Below are positions 24,201-37,940 of a DNA stretch of 64,000 nucleotides, one piece after another. Where the stretch lies: positions 558,001 through 622,000 of the forward strand of contig NW_027480464.1 in NCBI RefSeq assembly GCF_051401765.1. Direction: 5' to 3'. The translations under genes and the position numbers were made by a program. Numbering within the stretch: position 1 is the stretch's first letter; every line of letters begins with the position of its first letter. Origin of the DNA: Calliopsis andreniformis (taxonomy: Eukaryota > Arthropoda > Insecta > Hymenoptera > Andrenidae). Below the pieces are notes generated by a model. It was not told the origin of the DNA. It saw only the letters and a program-made list of their open reading frames with translations, and did not search any database.

Positions 24201-27200
24201 CAATCCTCAATCCTCAGTCCTCAAACCTCAATGCTGAATCCTCAATCCTGAATCCTCAATCTTCAGACCTCAGTCATCAACAATCAGTTGTCAATCCTCA
24301 ATCCTCCATAGAATATCCTCAATTCATAGTTTTCAATACTCTATACTCAATCTGCAATCTTCAAACCTCTGTCCACAAACAACAATTCCCATTACTCAAC
24401 CCTCAACACTCAGTCCTCAATGTTCAATCCTCAATCCTCAATCCTCAATCCTCAATCGTCAATCTTCAATCCTCAATACACAATCTTCGATCCTCAATCC
24501 TCAATCCTCAATCCTCAATCGTCATTCTTCAATCCTGAATACCCAATCCTCAATCTTCAATCCTCAATCCTCAATCCTCAATCTTCAATCTTCAATACTC
24601 AATCCTCAACCGTCAATCCTCGGTCCTCAAACCTCAATTCTGAATACTCAATTCTGAATCCTCATTCCTGAATCCTCAATCTTCAGCTCTCAGTCATCAA
24701 CAATCAGTTGTCAATCCTAAATCCTCAATAGAATATCCTCAATTCACAGTTTTCAATACTCAATACTCAATCTGCAATCTTCAAACCTCTATCCACAATC
24801 ATCAATTCTCATCACTCAACCCTCAACACTCAGTCCTCAATCCTCAATCCTCAATCCTCAATTCTCAATCTTCAATCCTCAATACTGAATCTTCAATCCA
24901 CAATCCTCAATCCTCAATCCTCAATCCTCAATCCTCAATCTTCAATCCTCAGTCCCCAATCCTCAATCTTCAATCCTCAATCCTCAATCCTAAATCATCA
25001 ATCCTCAATCCTCATTCATCAATCCTCAATACCCAATCCTCAATCTTCAATCCTCAATCCTCAATCCTCAATCTTCAATCTTCAATACTCAATCCTCAAC
25101 CGTCAATCCTCGGTCCTCAAACCTCAATTCTGAATACTCAATTCTGAATCCTCATTCCTGAATCCTCAATCTTCAGCTCTCAGTCATCAACAATCAGTTG
25201 TCAATCCTAAATCCTCAATAGAATATCCTCAATTCACAGTTTTCAATACTCAATACTCAATCTGCAATCTTCAAACCTCTATCCACAATCATCAATCCTC
25301 ATCACTCAACCCTCAACACTCAGTCCTCAATCCTCAATCCTCAATCCTCAATTCTCAATCTTCAATCCTCAATACTGAATCTTCAATCCACAATCCTCAA
25401 TCCTCAATACTCAATCCTCAATACTCAATCTTCAACCCTCAATCCTCATTCCTCAAACCTCAATCCCAAATCCTCGATCCTGAATCCTCAATCTTCAGCT
25501 CTCAGTCCTCAAAAATCAATTGTCAATCCTTAATCCTCAATAGAATATCCTCAATTCACAGATTTCAATACTCAATCCCCATTCTTCAATCTTCAAATCT
25601 CAATCCACAAACATCAGTTCTCGTCACTCAACCATCAACACTCAGTCCTCAATCTTCAAACCTCATTCCTCAATCCTCAATATTCAATCCTCAATACTCA
25701 ATCCTCAATACTCAATCCACAATTCACAATCCTCAGTACTCAATCCACAATCGCCAATCCTTAATCCCCAATCCTCAATCTTCAATCCTCAATCCTCAAT
25801 CCTCAATGCTCAATCCGCAATATTCAACACACAACCCTCAACCATCAATCCTCAATACTCAACCATCATTCCACAGTTCTCAATACTCAATAGAATATCC
25901 TGAATTCTCATGGTGCAATACCCAATCCACAAAATTCAATAATCAAATCACAGTCCTCAAACATCAATTCTCAACACTCAATCCTCAATACTCAGTCCTC
26001 TGTCTTCAATCCTCCATCCTCAATCCTCAATCGTCAAGCGTCAATCCTCAATTCTCAATCCTCAACCCTCAATCCTCAGTCCTCAAACCTCAATCCGGAA
26101 TCCTCAATCCTGAATCCTCAATCTTCAGCCGTCGGTCCACAACAATCAATTGTCAATTCTCAATCCTCAATAGAATATCCTCAAATCACAGTTTTCCATA
26201 CCCAATCCCCATTCTTGAATCTTCAAATCTCAATCCACAAACATCAATTCTCATCACTCAACCCTCAACACTCTGTCATCAATCTTCAATCCTCAATTCT
26301 CAATCCTCAATCTTCAATCCTCAATACTCAATCTTCAATCCTCAATCCTCAATTCTCAATCTTCAATACTCAACCCTCAATCCTCAATCCACAATCCTCG
26401 ATCCTCAATCCTCATTCTTCAATAATCAATACCCAATCCTCAATCTTCAATCCTGAATCCTCAATCCTCAGTTCTCAATCCTCAATCCTCTATCCTCAGA
26501 CCTCAAACATCAATACTCAAACCTCAGTCCTCGTCCTCAATCTACAACCCTCAATCCACATTCCTCAATCTTCAATCCTCATTCCTCAATCCTCAATCCT
26601 CAATCCTCAGTCCTCCAACCTCAATGCTGAATCCTCAAGACTGAATCCTCAATCTTCAGACCTCAGTCATCAACAATCAGTTGTCAATCCTCAATCCTCC
26701 ATAGAATATCCTCAATTCATAGTTTTCAATACTCTATACTCAATCTGCAATCTTCAAACCTCTGTCCACAAACAACAATTCCCATTACTCAACCCTCAAC
26801 ACTCAGTCCTCAATGTTCAATCCTCAATCCTCAATCCTCAATCCTCAATCGTCAATCTTCAATCCTCAATACACAATCTTCGATCCTCAATCCTCAATCG
26901 TCAATCCTCAATCCTCATTCTTCAATCCTCAATACCCAATCCTCAATCTTCAATTCTCAATCCTCAATCCTAAATCATCAATCCTCAATCCTCATTCATC
27001 AATCCTCAATACCCAATCCTCAATCTTCAATCCTCAATCCTCAATCCTCAATCTTCAATCTTCAATACTCAATCCTCAACCGTCAATCCTCGGTCCTCAA
27101 ACCTCAATTCTGAATACTCAATTCTGAATCCTCATTCCTGAATCCTCAATCTTCAGCTCTCAGACATCAACAATCAGTTGTCAATCCTAAATCCTCAATA

Positions 27201-28811
27201 GAATATCCTCAATTCACAGTTTTCAATACTCAATACTCAATCTGCAATCTTCAAACCTCTATCCACAATCATCAATTCTCATCACTCAACCCTCAACACT
27301 CAGTCCTCAATCCTCAATCCTCAATCCTCAATTCTCAATCTTCAATCCTCAATACTGAATCTTCAATCCACAATCCTCAATCCTCAATACTCAATCCTCA
27401 ATCCTCAATCTTCAATCCTCAGTCCCCAATCCTCAGTCTTCAATCCTCAATACTCAATCCTCAATCCTCAATCCTCAATCCTCAACCCTCAATCCTGAAT
27501 ACTCAATCTTCAATCCTAAATCCTCAATCCTCAATCCTCAATCCTCAATCCTCAATCATCAATCCTCAATCTTCAATACTCAATCCTCAAGCCTCAATCC
27601 TCAATCCTCAATACTCAACCATCAATCCTCAATTCTCAATACTCAATAGAATATCCTGAATTCTCAGGGATCTATACTCAAACCTCAATCCTCAACCCTG
27701 AGCCCTCATTCACAATCCTCAATCCTCAATCCTCAATCCTCAATTCTCAATCCTCAATCCTCAGCCGTCAGTCCTCAAACCTCAATCCTCAACCCTCAGC
27801 CCACATCCTCAATCTTCAATCCTCAATCCTCAATTCTCAATCCCCAATCCTCAATCTTCAATCCTCAATACTCTTTCTTCAATCCTCAATCCTCAATCCT
27901 CAATCCTCAATCCTCATTCTTCAACCCTCAATACCCAATCCTCAATCTTCAATCCTCAATCCTCAATTCTCAATTCTCAATCCTAAATCCTCAATCCTCA
28001 GACCTCAAACATCAATACTCAGCCCTCAGTCCTCGTCCTCAATCCACAACACTCAATCCTCAATCCTCAATCTTCAATCCTCAATCCTCAATCCTCAATC
28101 CTCAATCCTGATTCTTCAATCCTCAATACCCAATCCTCAATCTTCAATCCTCAATCCTCAATCCTCAATTCTCAATCCTCAATCCTCAATCCTCAGTCCT
28201 CGAACCTCAATTCTGAATCCGCATTCCTGAATCCTCAATCTTCAGCCCTCAGTCATCAACAATCAGTTGTCAATCCTCAATCCCCAATAGAATATCCTCA
28301 GTTCGCAGTTTTCAATACTCAATACTCAATCTGCAATCTTCAAACCACTATCCACAATCACCAATTCTCATCACTCAAACCTCAACACTCAGTCCTCAAT
28401 GCTCAATCCTCAATCCTCAATTCTCAATCTTCAATCCTCAATACTGAATCCTCAATCCACAATCCTCAATCCTCAATACTCAATCCTCAATCCTCAATCT
28501 TCAATCCTCAGTCCCCAATCCTCAATCTTCAATCCTCAATACTCAATCCTCAATCCTCAATCCTCAATCCTCAACCCTCAATCCTGAATACTCAATCTTC
28601 AATCCTCAATCCTCAATCCTCAATCTTCAATCCTCAATCCTCAATCATCAATCCTCAATCTTCAATACTCAATCCTCAATCCTCAGTCCTCAATCCTCAA
28701 TGCTCAAACATCAATCCTCAATTCTCAATACTCAATAGAATATCCTGAATTCTCAGGATTCTATACTCAAACCTCAATCCTCAACCCTGAGCCCTCATTC
28801 ACAATCCTCAA
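21289..28811. repeat. 7523-base tandem duplication, copy 1
   Basis: The whole block is followed by a copy at a constant shift of 7523. Contents in order: B cassette, two TCAGCCC-TCATCG sites, B, B, B', C (23539), D, several B, B', C (25890), D, B, B, A hairpin GGGATC (27646), B, A hairpin GGATTC (28735). Its part from about 24913 is also the offset-16073 match of 8840-12738. Private variants such as CAAACCTCATTCC (25657), GTCACCAATC (23930), TTGAATCTTC (26215) and CTCCAACC (26615) are all present in copy 2. Confidence 0.9.
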
Positions 28812-31800
28812 TCTTCAATCCTCAATACTGAATCTTCAATCCTCAATCCTCAATCCTCAATCCTCAGTCCTCAGTCCTCAAACCTCAATCCTCAATCCTC
28901 AATCCCCAATCCTCAATCCTCAATCCTCAATCATCAATCCTCAATCTTCAATACTCAATCCTCAATCCTCAATCCTCAGTCCTCAAACCTCAATTCTGAA
29001 TCCTCAATTCTGAATCCTCATTCCTGAATCCTCAATCTTCAGCCCTCAGTCATCAACAATCAGTTGTCAATCCTAAATCCTCAATAGAATATCCTCAATT
29101 CACAGTTTTCAATACTCAATACTCAATCTGCAATCTTCAAACCTCTATCCACAATCATCAATTCTCATCACTCAACACTCAACACTCAGTCCTCAATGCT
29201 CAATCCTCAATCCTCAATTCTCAATCTTCAATCCTCAATACTGAATCTTCAATCCTCAATCCTCAATCCTCAATACTCAATCCTCAATCCTCAATCTTCA
29301 ACACTCAGCCCTCATCGTCAATCCTCAATCCTCAATCTTCAATACTCAGTCCCCAATCCACAATCTTCAATCCTCAATACTCAATCCTTACTCGTCAATC
29401 CTCAATCCTCAATCCTCATTCTTCAATCCTCAGTACCCAATCCTCAATCTTCAATCCTCAATCCTCAATCCTCAATCCTCAATCGTCAATCCTCATTCTT
29501 CAATCCTCAATACCCAATCCTCAATGTTCAATCCTCAATCCTGAGTCCTCAATTCTCAATCCTCAATCCTCAGGCCTCAGTCCTCAAACCTCAATCCTCA
29601 ACCCTCAGCCCTCATCGTCAATCCTCAATCCTCAATCTTCAATCCTCAGTCCCCAATCCTCAATCATCAATCCTCAATACTCAATCCTTAATCCTCAATC
29701 CTCAGTCCGCAATCCTAAATCTTCAATTCTCAATCCTCGATCCTCAGTCCTCAGTCCTCAAACCTCAATCCTCAACTCTCAGCCCTCATCCTCAATCCTC
29801 AGTCCTCAGTCTTCAATCCTCAATCCTCAATCCGCAATACTAAACCTTCAATCCTCAATCCTTGGTCCTCAAACCTCAATTCTGAATCCTCAATCCTGAA
29901 TCCTCAATCTTCAGACCTCAGTCATCAACAATCAGTTGTCAATCCTCAATCCTCAATAGAATATCCTCAATTCACAGTTTTCAATACTCAATACTCAATC
30001 TGCAATCTTCAAACCTCTATCCACAAACAACAATTCCCATTACTCAACCCTCAACACTCAGTCCTCAATGTCCAATCCTCAATCCTCAATCCTCAATCCT
30101 CAATCGTCAATCTTCAATCCTCAATACTCAATCTTCGATCCTCAATCCTCAATCCTCAATCCTCAATCCTCAATCCTCATTCTTCAATCCCCAATACCCA
30201 ATCCTCAATCTTCAATCCTCAATCCTCAATCCTCAATCCTCAATCCACAATACTCCTTCTTCAATCCTCAACACCCAATCCTCAATCTTCAATCCTCAAT
30301 CCTCAATCCTCAATCTTCAATCTTCAATACTCAATCTCCAATCCTCAATCCTCAGACCTCAAACCTCAATTCTGAAACCTCAATTCTGAATCCTCATTCC
30401 TGAATCCTCAATCTTCAGCCCTCAGTCATCAACAATCAGTTGTCAATCCTCAATCCTCAATAGAATATCCTCAATTCACATTTTTCAATACTCAATACCC
30501 AATCTGCAGTCTTCAAACCTCTATCCACAATCATCAATTCTCATCACTCAACCCTCAACACTCAGTCCTCAATGCTCAATCCTCAATCCTCAATACTCAA
30601 TCTTCAACCCTCAATCCTCATTCCTCAAACCTCAATCCCAAATCCTCGATCCTGAATCCTCAATCTTCAGCTCTCAGTCCTCAAAAATCAATTGTCAATC
30701 CTTAATCCTCAATAGAATATCCTCAATTCACAGATTTCAATACTCAATCCCCATTCTTCAATCTTCAAATCTCAATCCACAAACATCAGTTCTCGTCACT
30801 CAACCATCAACACTCAGTCCTCAATCTTCAATCCTCATTCCTCAATCCTCAATATTCAATCCTCAATACTCAATCCTCAATACTCAATCCACAATTCACA
30901 ATCCTCAGTACTCAATCCACAATCGCCAATCCTTAATCCCCAATCCTCAATCTTCAATCCTCAATCCTCAATCCTCAATGCTCAATCCGCAATATTCAAC
31001 ACACAACCCTCAACCATCAATCCTCAATACTCAACCATCATTCCACAGTTCTCAATACTCAATAGAATATCCTGAATTCTCATGGTGCAATACCCAATCC
31101 ACAAAATTCAATAATCAAATCTCAGTCCTCAAACATCAATTCTCAACACTCAATCCTCAATACTCAGTCCTCTGTCTTCAATCCTCCATCCTCAATCCTC
31201 AATCGTCAAGCGTCAATCCTCAATTCTCAATCCTCAACCCTCAATCCTCAGTCCTCAAACCTCAATCCGGAATCCTCAATCCTGAATCCTCAATCTTCAG
31301 CCGTCGGTCCACAACAATCAATTGTCAATTCTCAATCCTCAATAGAATATCCTCAAATCACAGTTTTCAATACCCAATCCCCATTCTTCAATCTTCAAAT
31401 CTCAATCCACAAACATCAATTCTCATCACTCAACCCTCAACACTCTGTCACCAATCTTCAATCCTCAATTCTCAATCCTCAATCTTCAATCCTCAATACT
31501 CAACCCTCAATCCTCAATCCTCAATTCTCAATCTTCAATCCTCATTCTTCAATAATCAATACCCAATCCTCAATCTTCAATCCTGAATCCTCAATCCTCA
31601 ATTCTCAATCCTCAATCCTCTATCCTCAGACCTCAAACATCAATACTCAAACCTCAGTCCTCGTCCTCAATCTACAACCCTCAATCCACATTCCTCAATC
31701 TTCAATCCTCATTCCTCAATCCTCAATCCTCAATCCTCAGTCCTCAAACCTCAATGCTGAATCCTCAATCCTGAATCCTCAATCTTCAGACCTCAGTCAT

Positions 31801-34800
31801 CAACAATCAGTTGTCAATCCTCAATCCTCCATAGAATATCCTCAATTCATAGTTTTCAATACTCTATACTCAATCTGCAATCTTCAAACCTCTGTCCACA
31901 AACAACAATTCCCATTACTCAACCCTCAACACTCAGTCCTCAATGTTCAATCCTCAATCCTCAATCCTCAATCCTCAATCGTCAATCTTCAATCCTCAAT
32001 ACACAATCTTCGATCCTCAATCCTCAATCCTCAATCCTCAATCGTCATTCTTCAATCCTGAATACCCAATCCTCAATCTTCAATCCTCAATCCTCAATCC
32101 TCAATCTTCAATCTTCAATACTCAATCCTCAACCGTCAATCCTCGGTCCTCAAACCTCAATTCTGAATACTCAATTCTGAATCCTCATTCCTGAATCCTC
32201 AATCTTCAGCTCTCAGTCATCAACAATCAGTTGTCAATCCTAAATCCTCAATAGAATATCCTCAATTCACAGTTTTCAATACTCAATACTCAATCTGCAA
32301 TCTTCAAACCTCTATCCACAATCATCAATTCTCATCACTCAACCCTCAACACTCAGTCCTCAATCCTCAATCCTCAATCCTCAATTCTCAATCTTCAATC
32401 CTCAATACTGAATCTTCAATCCACAATCCTCAATCCTCAATCCTCAATCCTCAATCCTCAATCTTCAATCCTCAGTCCCCAATCCTCAATCTTCAATCCT
32501 CAATCCTCAATCCTAAATCATCAATCCTCAATCCTCATTCATCAATCCTCAATACCCAATCCTCAATCTTCAATCCTCAATCCTCAATCCTCAATCTTCA
32601 ATCTTCAATACTCAATCCTCAACCGTCAATCCTCGGTCCTCAAACCTCAATTCTGAATACTCAATTCTGAATCCTCATTCCTGAATCCTCAATCTTCAGC
32701 TCTCAGTCATCAACAATCAGTTGTCAATCCTAAATCCTCAATAGAATATCCTCAATTCACAGTTTTCAATACTCAATACTCAATCTGCAATCTTCAAACC
32801 TCTATCCACAATCATCAATCCTCATCACTCAACCCTCAACACTCAGTCCTCAATCCTCAATCCTCAATCCTCAATTCTCAATCTTCAATCCTCAATACTG
32901 AATCTTCAATCCACAATCCTCAATCCTCAATACTCAATCCTCAATACTCAATCTTCAACCCTCAATCCTCATTCCTCAAACCTCAATCCCAAATCCTCGA
33001 TCCTGAATCCTCAATCTTCAGCTCTCAGTCCTCAAAAATCAATTGTCAATCCTTAATCCTCAATAGAATATCCTCAATTCACAGATTTCAATACTCAATC
33101 CCCATTCTTCAATCTTCAAATCTCAATCCACAAACATCAGTTCTCGTCACTCAACCATCAACACTCAGTCCTCAATCTTCAAACCTCATTCCTCAATCCT
33201 CAATATTCAATCCTCAATACTCAATCCTCAATACTCAATCCACAATTCACAATCCTCAGTACTCAATCCACAATCGCCAATCCTTAATCCCCAATCCTCA
33301 ATCTTCAATCCTCAATCCTCAATCCTCAATGCTCAATCCGCAATATTCAACACACAACCCTCAACCATCAATCCTCAATACTCAACCATCATTCCACAGT
33401 TCTCAATACTCAATAGAATATCCTGAATTCTCATGGTGCAATACCCAATCCACAAAATTCAATAATCAAATCACAGTCCTCAAACATCAATTCTCAACAC
33501 TCAATCCTCAATACTCAGTCCTCTGTCTTCAATCCTCCATCCTCAATCCTCAATCGTCAAGCGTCAATCCTCAATTCTCAATCCTCAACCCTCAATCCTC
33601 AGTCCTCAAACCTCAATCCGGAATCCTCAATCCTGAATCCTCAATCTTCAGCCGTCGGTCCACAACAATCAATTGTCAATTCTCAATCCTCAATAGAATA
33701 TCCTCAAATCACAGTTTTCCATACCCAATCCCCATTCTTGAATCTTCAAATCTCAATCCACAAACATCAATTCTCATCACTCAACCCTCAACACTCTGTC
33801 ATCAATCTTCAATCCTCAATTCTCAATCCTCAATCTTCAATCCTCAATACTCAATCTTCAATCCTCAATCCTCAATTCTCAATCTTCAATACTCAACCCT
33901 CAATCCTCAATCCACAATCCTCGATCCTCAATCCTCATTCTTCAATAATCAATACCCAATCCTCAATCTTCAATCCTGAATCCTCAATCCTCAGTTCTCA
34001 ATCCTCAATCCTCTATCCTCAGACCTCAAACATCAATACTCAAACCTCAGTCCTCGTCCTCAATCTACAACCCTCAATCCACATTCCTCAATCTTCAATC
34101 CTCATTCCTCAATCCTCAATCCTCAATCCTCAGTCCTCCAACCTCAATGCTGAATCCTCAAGACTGAATCCTCAATCTTCAGACCTCAGTCATCAACAAT
34201 CAGTTGTCAATCCTCAATCCTCCATAGAATATCCTCAATTCATAGTTTTCAATACTCTATACTCAATCTGCAATCTTCAAACCTCTGTCCACAAACAACA
34301 ATTCCCATTACTCAACCCTCAACACTCAGTCCTCAATGTTCAATCCTCAATCCTCAATCCTCAATCCTCAATCGTCAATCTTCAATCCTCAATACACAAT
34401 CTTCGATCCTCAATCCTCAATCGTCAATCCTCAATCCTCATTCTTCAATCCTCAATACCCAATCCTCAATCTTCAATTCTCAATCCTCAATCCTAAATCA
34501 TCAATCCTCAATCCTCATTCATCAATCCTCAATACCCAATCCTCAATCTTCAATCCTCAATCCTCAATCCTCAATCTTCAATCTTCAATACTCAATCCTC
34601 AACCGTCAATCCTCGGTCCTCAAACCTCAATTCTGAATACTCAATTCTGAATCCTCATTCCTGAATCCTCAATCTTCAGCTCTCAGACATCAACAATCAG
34701 TTGTCAATCCTAAATCCTCAATAGAATATCCTCAATTCACAGTTTTCAATACTCAATACTCAATCTGCAATCTTCAAACCTCTATCCACAATCATCAATT

Positions 34801-36334
34801 CTCATCACTCAACCCTCAACACTCAGTCCTCAATCCTCAATCCTCAATCCTCAATTCTCAATCTTCAATCCTCAATACTGAATCTTCAATCCACAATCCT
34901 CAATCCTCAATACTCAATCCTCAATCCTCAATCTTCAATCCTCAGTCCCCAATCCTCAGTCTTCAATCCTCAATACTCAATCCTCAATCCTCAATCCTCA
35001 ATCCTCAACCCTCAATCCTGAATACTCAATCTTCAATCCTAAATCCTCAATCCTCAATCCTCAATCCTCAATCCTCAATCATCAATCCTCAATCTTCAAT
35101 ACTCAATCCTCAAGCCTCAATCCTCAATCCTCAATACTCAACCATCAATCCTCAATTCTCAATACTCAATAGAATATCCTGAATTCTCAGGGATCTATAC
35201 TCAAACCTCAATCCTCAACCCTGAGCCCTCATTCACAATCCTCAATCCTCAATCCTCAATCCTCAATTCTCAATCCTCAATCCTCAGCCGTCAGTCCTCA
35301 AACCTCAATCCTCAACCCTCAGCCCACATCCTCAATCTTCAATCCTCAATCCTCAATTCTCAATCCCCAATCCTCAATCTTCAATCCTCAATACTCTTTC
35401 TTCAATCCTCAATCCTCAATCCTCAATCCTCAATCCTCATTCTTCAACCCTCAATACCCAATCCTCAATCTTCAATCCTCAATCCTCAATTCTCAATTCT
35501 CAATCCTAAATCCTCAATCCTCAGACCTCAAACATCAATACTCAGCCCTCAGTCCTCGTCCTCAATCCACAACACTCAATCCTCAATCCTCAATCTTCAA
35601 TCCTCAATCCTCAATCCTCAATCCTCAATCCTGATTCTTCAATCCTCAATACCCAATCCTCAATCTTCAATCCTCAATCCTCAATCCTCAATTCTCAATC
35701 CTCAATCCTCAATCCTCAGTCCTCGAACCTCAATTCTGAATCCGCATTCCTGAATCCTCAATCTTCAGCCCTCAGTCATCAACAATCAGTTGTCAATCCT
35801 CAATCCCCAATAGAATATCCTCAGTTCGCAGTTTTCAATACTCAATACTCAATCTGCAATCTTCAAACCACTATCCACAATCACCAATTCTCATCACTCA
35901 AACCTCAACACTCAGTCCTCAATGCTCAATCCTCAATCCTCAATTCTCAATCTTCAATCCTCAATACTGAATCCTCAATCCACAATCCTCAATCCTCAAT
36001 ACTCAATCCTCAATCCTCAATCTTCAATCCTCAGTCCCCAATCCTCAATCTTCAATCCTCAATACTCAATCCTCAATCCTCAATCCTCAATCCTCAACCC
36101 TCAATCCTGAATACTCAATCTTCAATCCTCAATCCTCAATCCTCAATCTTCAATCCTCAATCCTCAATCATCAATCCTCAATCTTCAATACTCAATCCTC
36201 AATCCTCAGTCCTCAATCCTCAATGCTCAAACATCAATCCTCAATTCTCAATACTCAATAGAATATCCTGAATTCTCAGGATTCTATACTCAAACCTCAA
36301 TCCTCAACCCTGAGCCCTCATTCACAATCCTCAA
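28812..36334. repeat. 7523-base tandem duplication, copy 2
   Basis: Copy of 21289-28811; I saw no substitution in the stretches compared. The junction at about 28812 joins the tail of an A cassette (TCATTCACAATCC) to the interior of a near-consensus run leading to TCAATACTGAATC, with the 7-base phase kept. Downstream of this copy the sequence continues as in the 5.5 kb block (offset 23596), so the ancestral order is copy 2 plus its right flank. C cassettes are at 31062 and 33413 and A hairpins at 35169 and 36258. Confidence 0.9.
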
Positions 36335-37940
36335 TCCTCAATCCTCAATCCTCAATTCTCAATCCTCAATCCTCAGCCCTCAGTCCTCAAACCTCAATCC
36401 TCAACCCTCAGTCCTTGTCCTCAATCTACAACCCTCAATCCACATTCCTCAATCTTCAATCCTCATTCCTCAATCCTCAATCCCCAATCCTCAATACTCA
36501 ACCGTCAACCTTCAATCCTCAATACTCAATCTTCAATCCTCAATCCTCAATCCTCAATCCTCAATCCTCATTCTTCAATCCTCAATACCCAATCCTCAAT
36601 CTTCAATCCTCAATCCTCAATCTTCAATCCTCAATACTCAATCTTCAATCCTCAATCTTCAATCCTCAATCCTCAATCCTCAATCCCCAATCATCAGTCT
36701 TCAATCCTCAATACTCAATCTTCAGTCCTCAATCCTCAATCCTCAATCCTCAATCCTCAATCCTCAATCCTCAATCCTCATCCTTCAATCCTCAATACCC
36801 AATCCTCAATCTTCAATCCTCAATCCTCAATCCTCAATTCTCAATCCTCAACCCTCAGTCCTCAGTCCTCTAACGTCAATCCTCAACACTCAGCCCTCAT
36901 CCCCAATCCTTAGTTCTCAATCCTCAATCCTCAATTTTCAATCCTCAATACTCAATCTTCAACCCTCAATCCTCATTCCTCAAACCTCAATCCCAAATCC
37001 TCGATCCTGAATCCTCAATCTTCAGCTCTCAGTCCTCAAAAATCAATTGTCAATCCTTAATCCTCAATAGAATATCCTCAATTCACAGATTTCAATACTC
37101 AATCCCCATTCTTCAATCTTCAAATCTCAATCTACAAACATCAGTTCTCGTCACTCAACCATCAACACTCAGTCCTCAATCTTCAATCCTCATTCCTCAA
37201 TCCTCAATATTCAATCCTCAATACTCAATCCTCAATACTCAATCCACAATTCACAATCCTCAGTACTCAATCCACAATCGCCAATCCTTAATCCCCAATC
37301 CTCAATCTTCAATCCTCAATCCTCAATCCTCAATGCTCAATCCGCAATATTCAACACACAACCCTCAACCATCAATCCTCAATACTCAACCATCAATCCA
37401 CAGTTCTCAATACTCAATAGAATATCCTGAATTCTCATGGTGCAATACCCAATCCACAAAATTCAATAATCAAATCTCAGTCCTCAAACATCAATTCTCA
37501 ACACTCAATCCTCAATACTCAGTCCTCTGTCTTCAATCCTCCATCCTCAATCCTCAATCCTCAAGCGTCAATCCTCAATTCTCAATCCTCAACCCTCAAT
37601 CCTCAGTCCTCAAACCTCAATCCGGAATCCTCAATCCTGAATCCTCAATCTTCAGCCGTCGGTCCACAACAATCAATTGTCAATTCTCAATCCTCAATAG
37701 AATATCCTCAAATCGCAGTTTTCAATACCCAATCCCCATTCTTCAATCTTCAAATCTCAATCCACAAACATCAATTCTCATCACTCAACCCTCAACACTC
37801 AGTCATCAATCTTCAATCCTCAATTCTCAATCCTCAATCTTCAATCCTCAATACTCAATCTTCAATCCTCAATCCTCAATTCTCAATCTTCAATACTCAA
37901 CCCTCAATCCTCAATCCACAATCCTCAATCCTCAATCCTC
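36335..37940. repeat. Right end of the 5.5 kb block, copy at offset 23596
   Basis: Matches 12739-14344, with B', the CACAATTCACAATCC block, C at 37417 and D. Single-base differences include GAATTC here against GAATTATC near 13838 in the C cassette, and TCCTTCAATCC near 36781 against TTCTTCAATCC. At about 37940 it switches to CAATGCTCAAACATC, the lead-in of an A hairpin, where copy 1 reads TCATTCTTCAATAATC. Confidence 0.82.
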
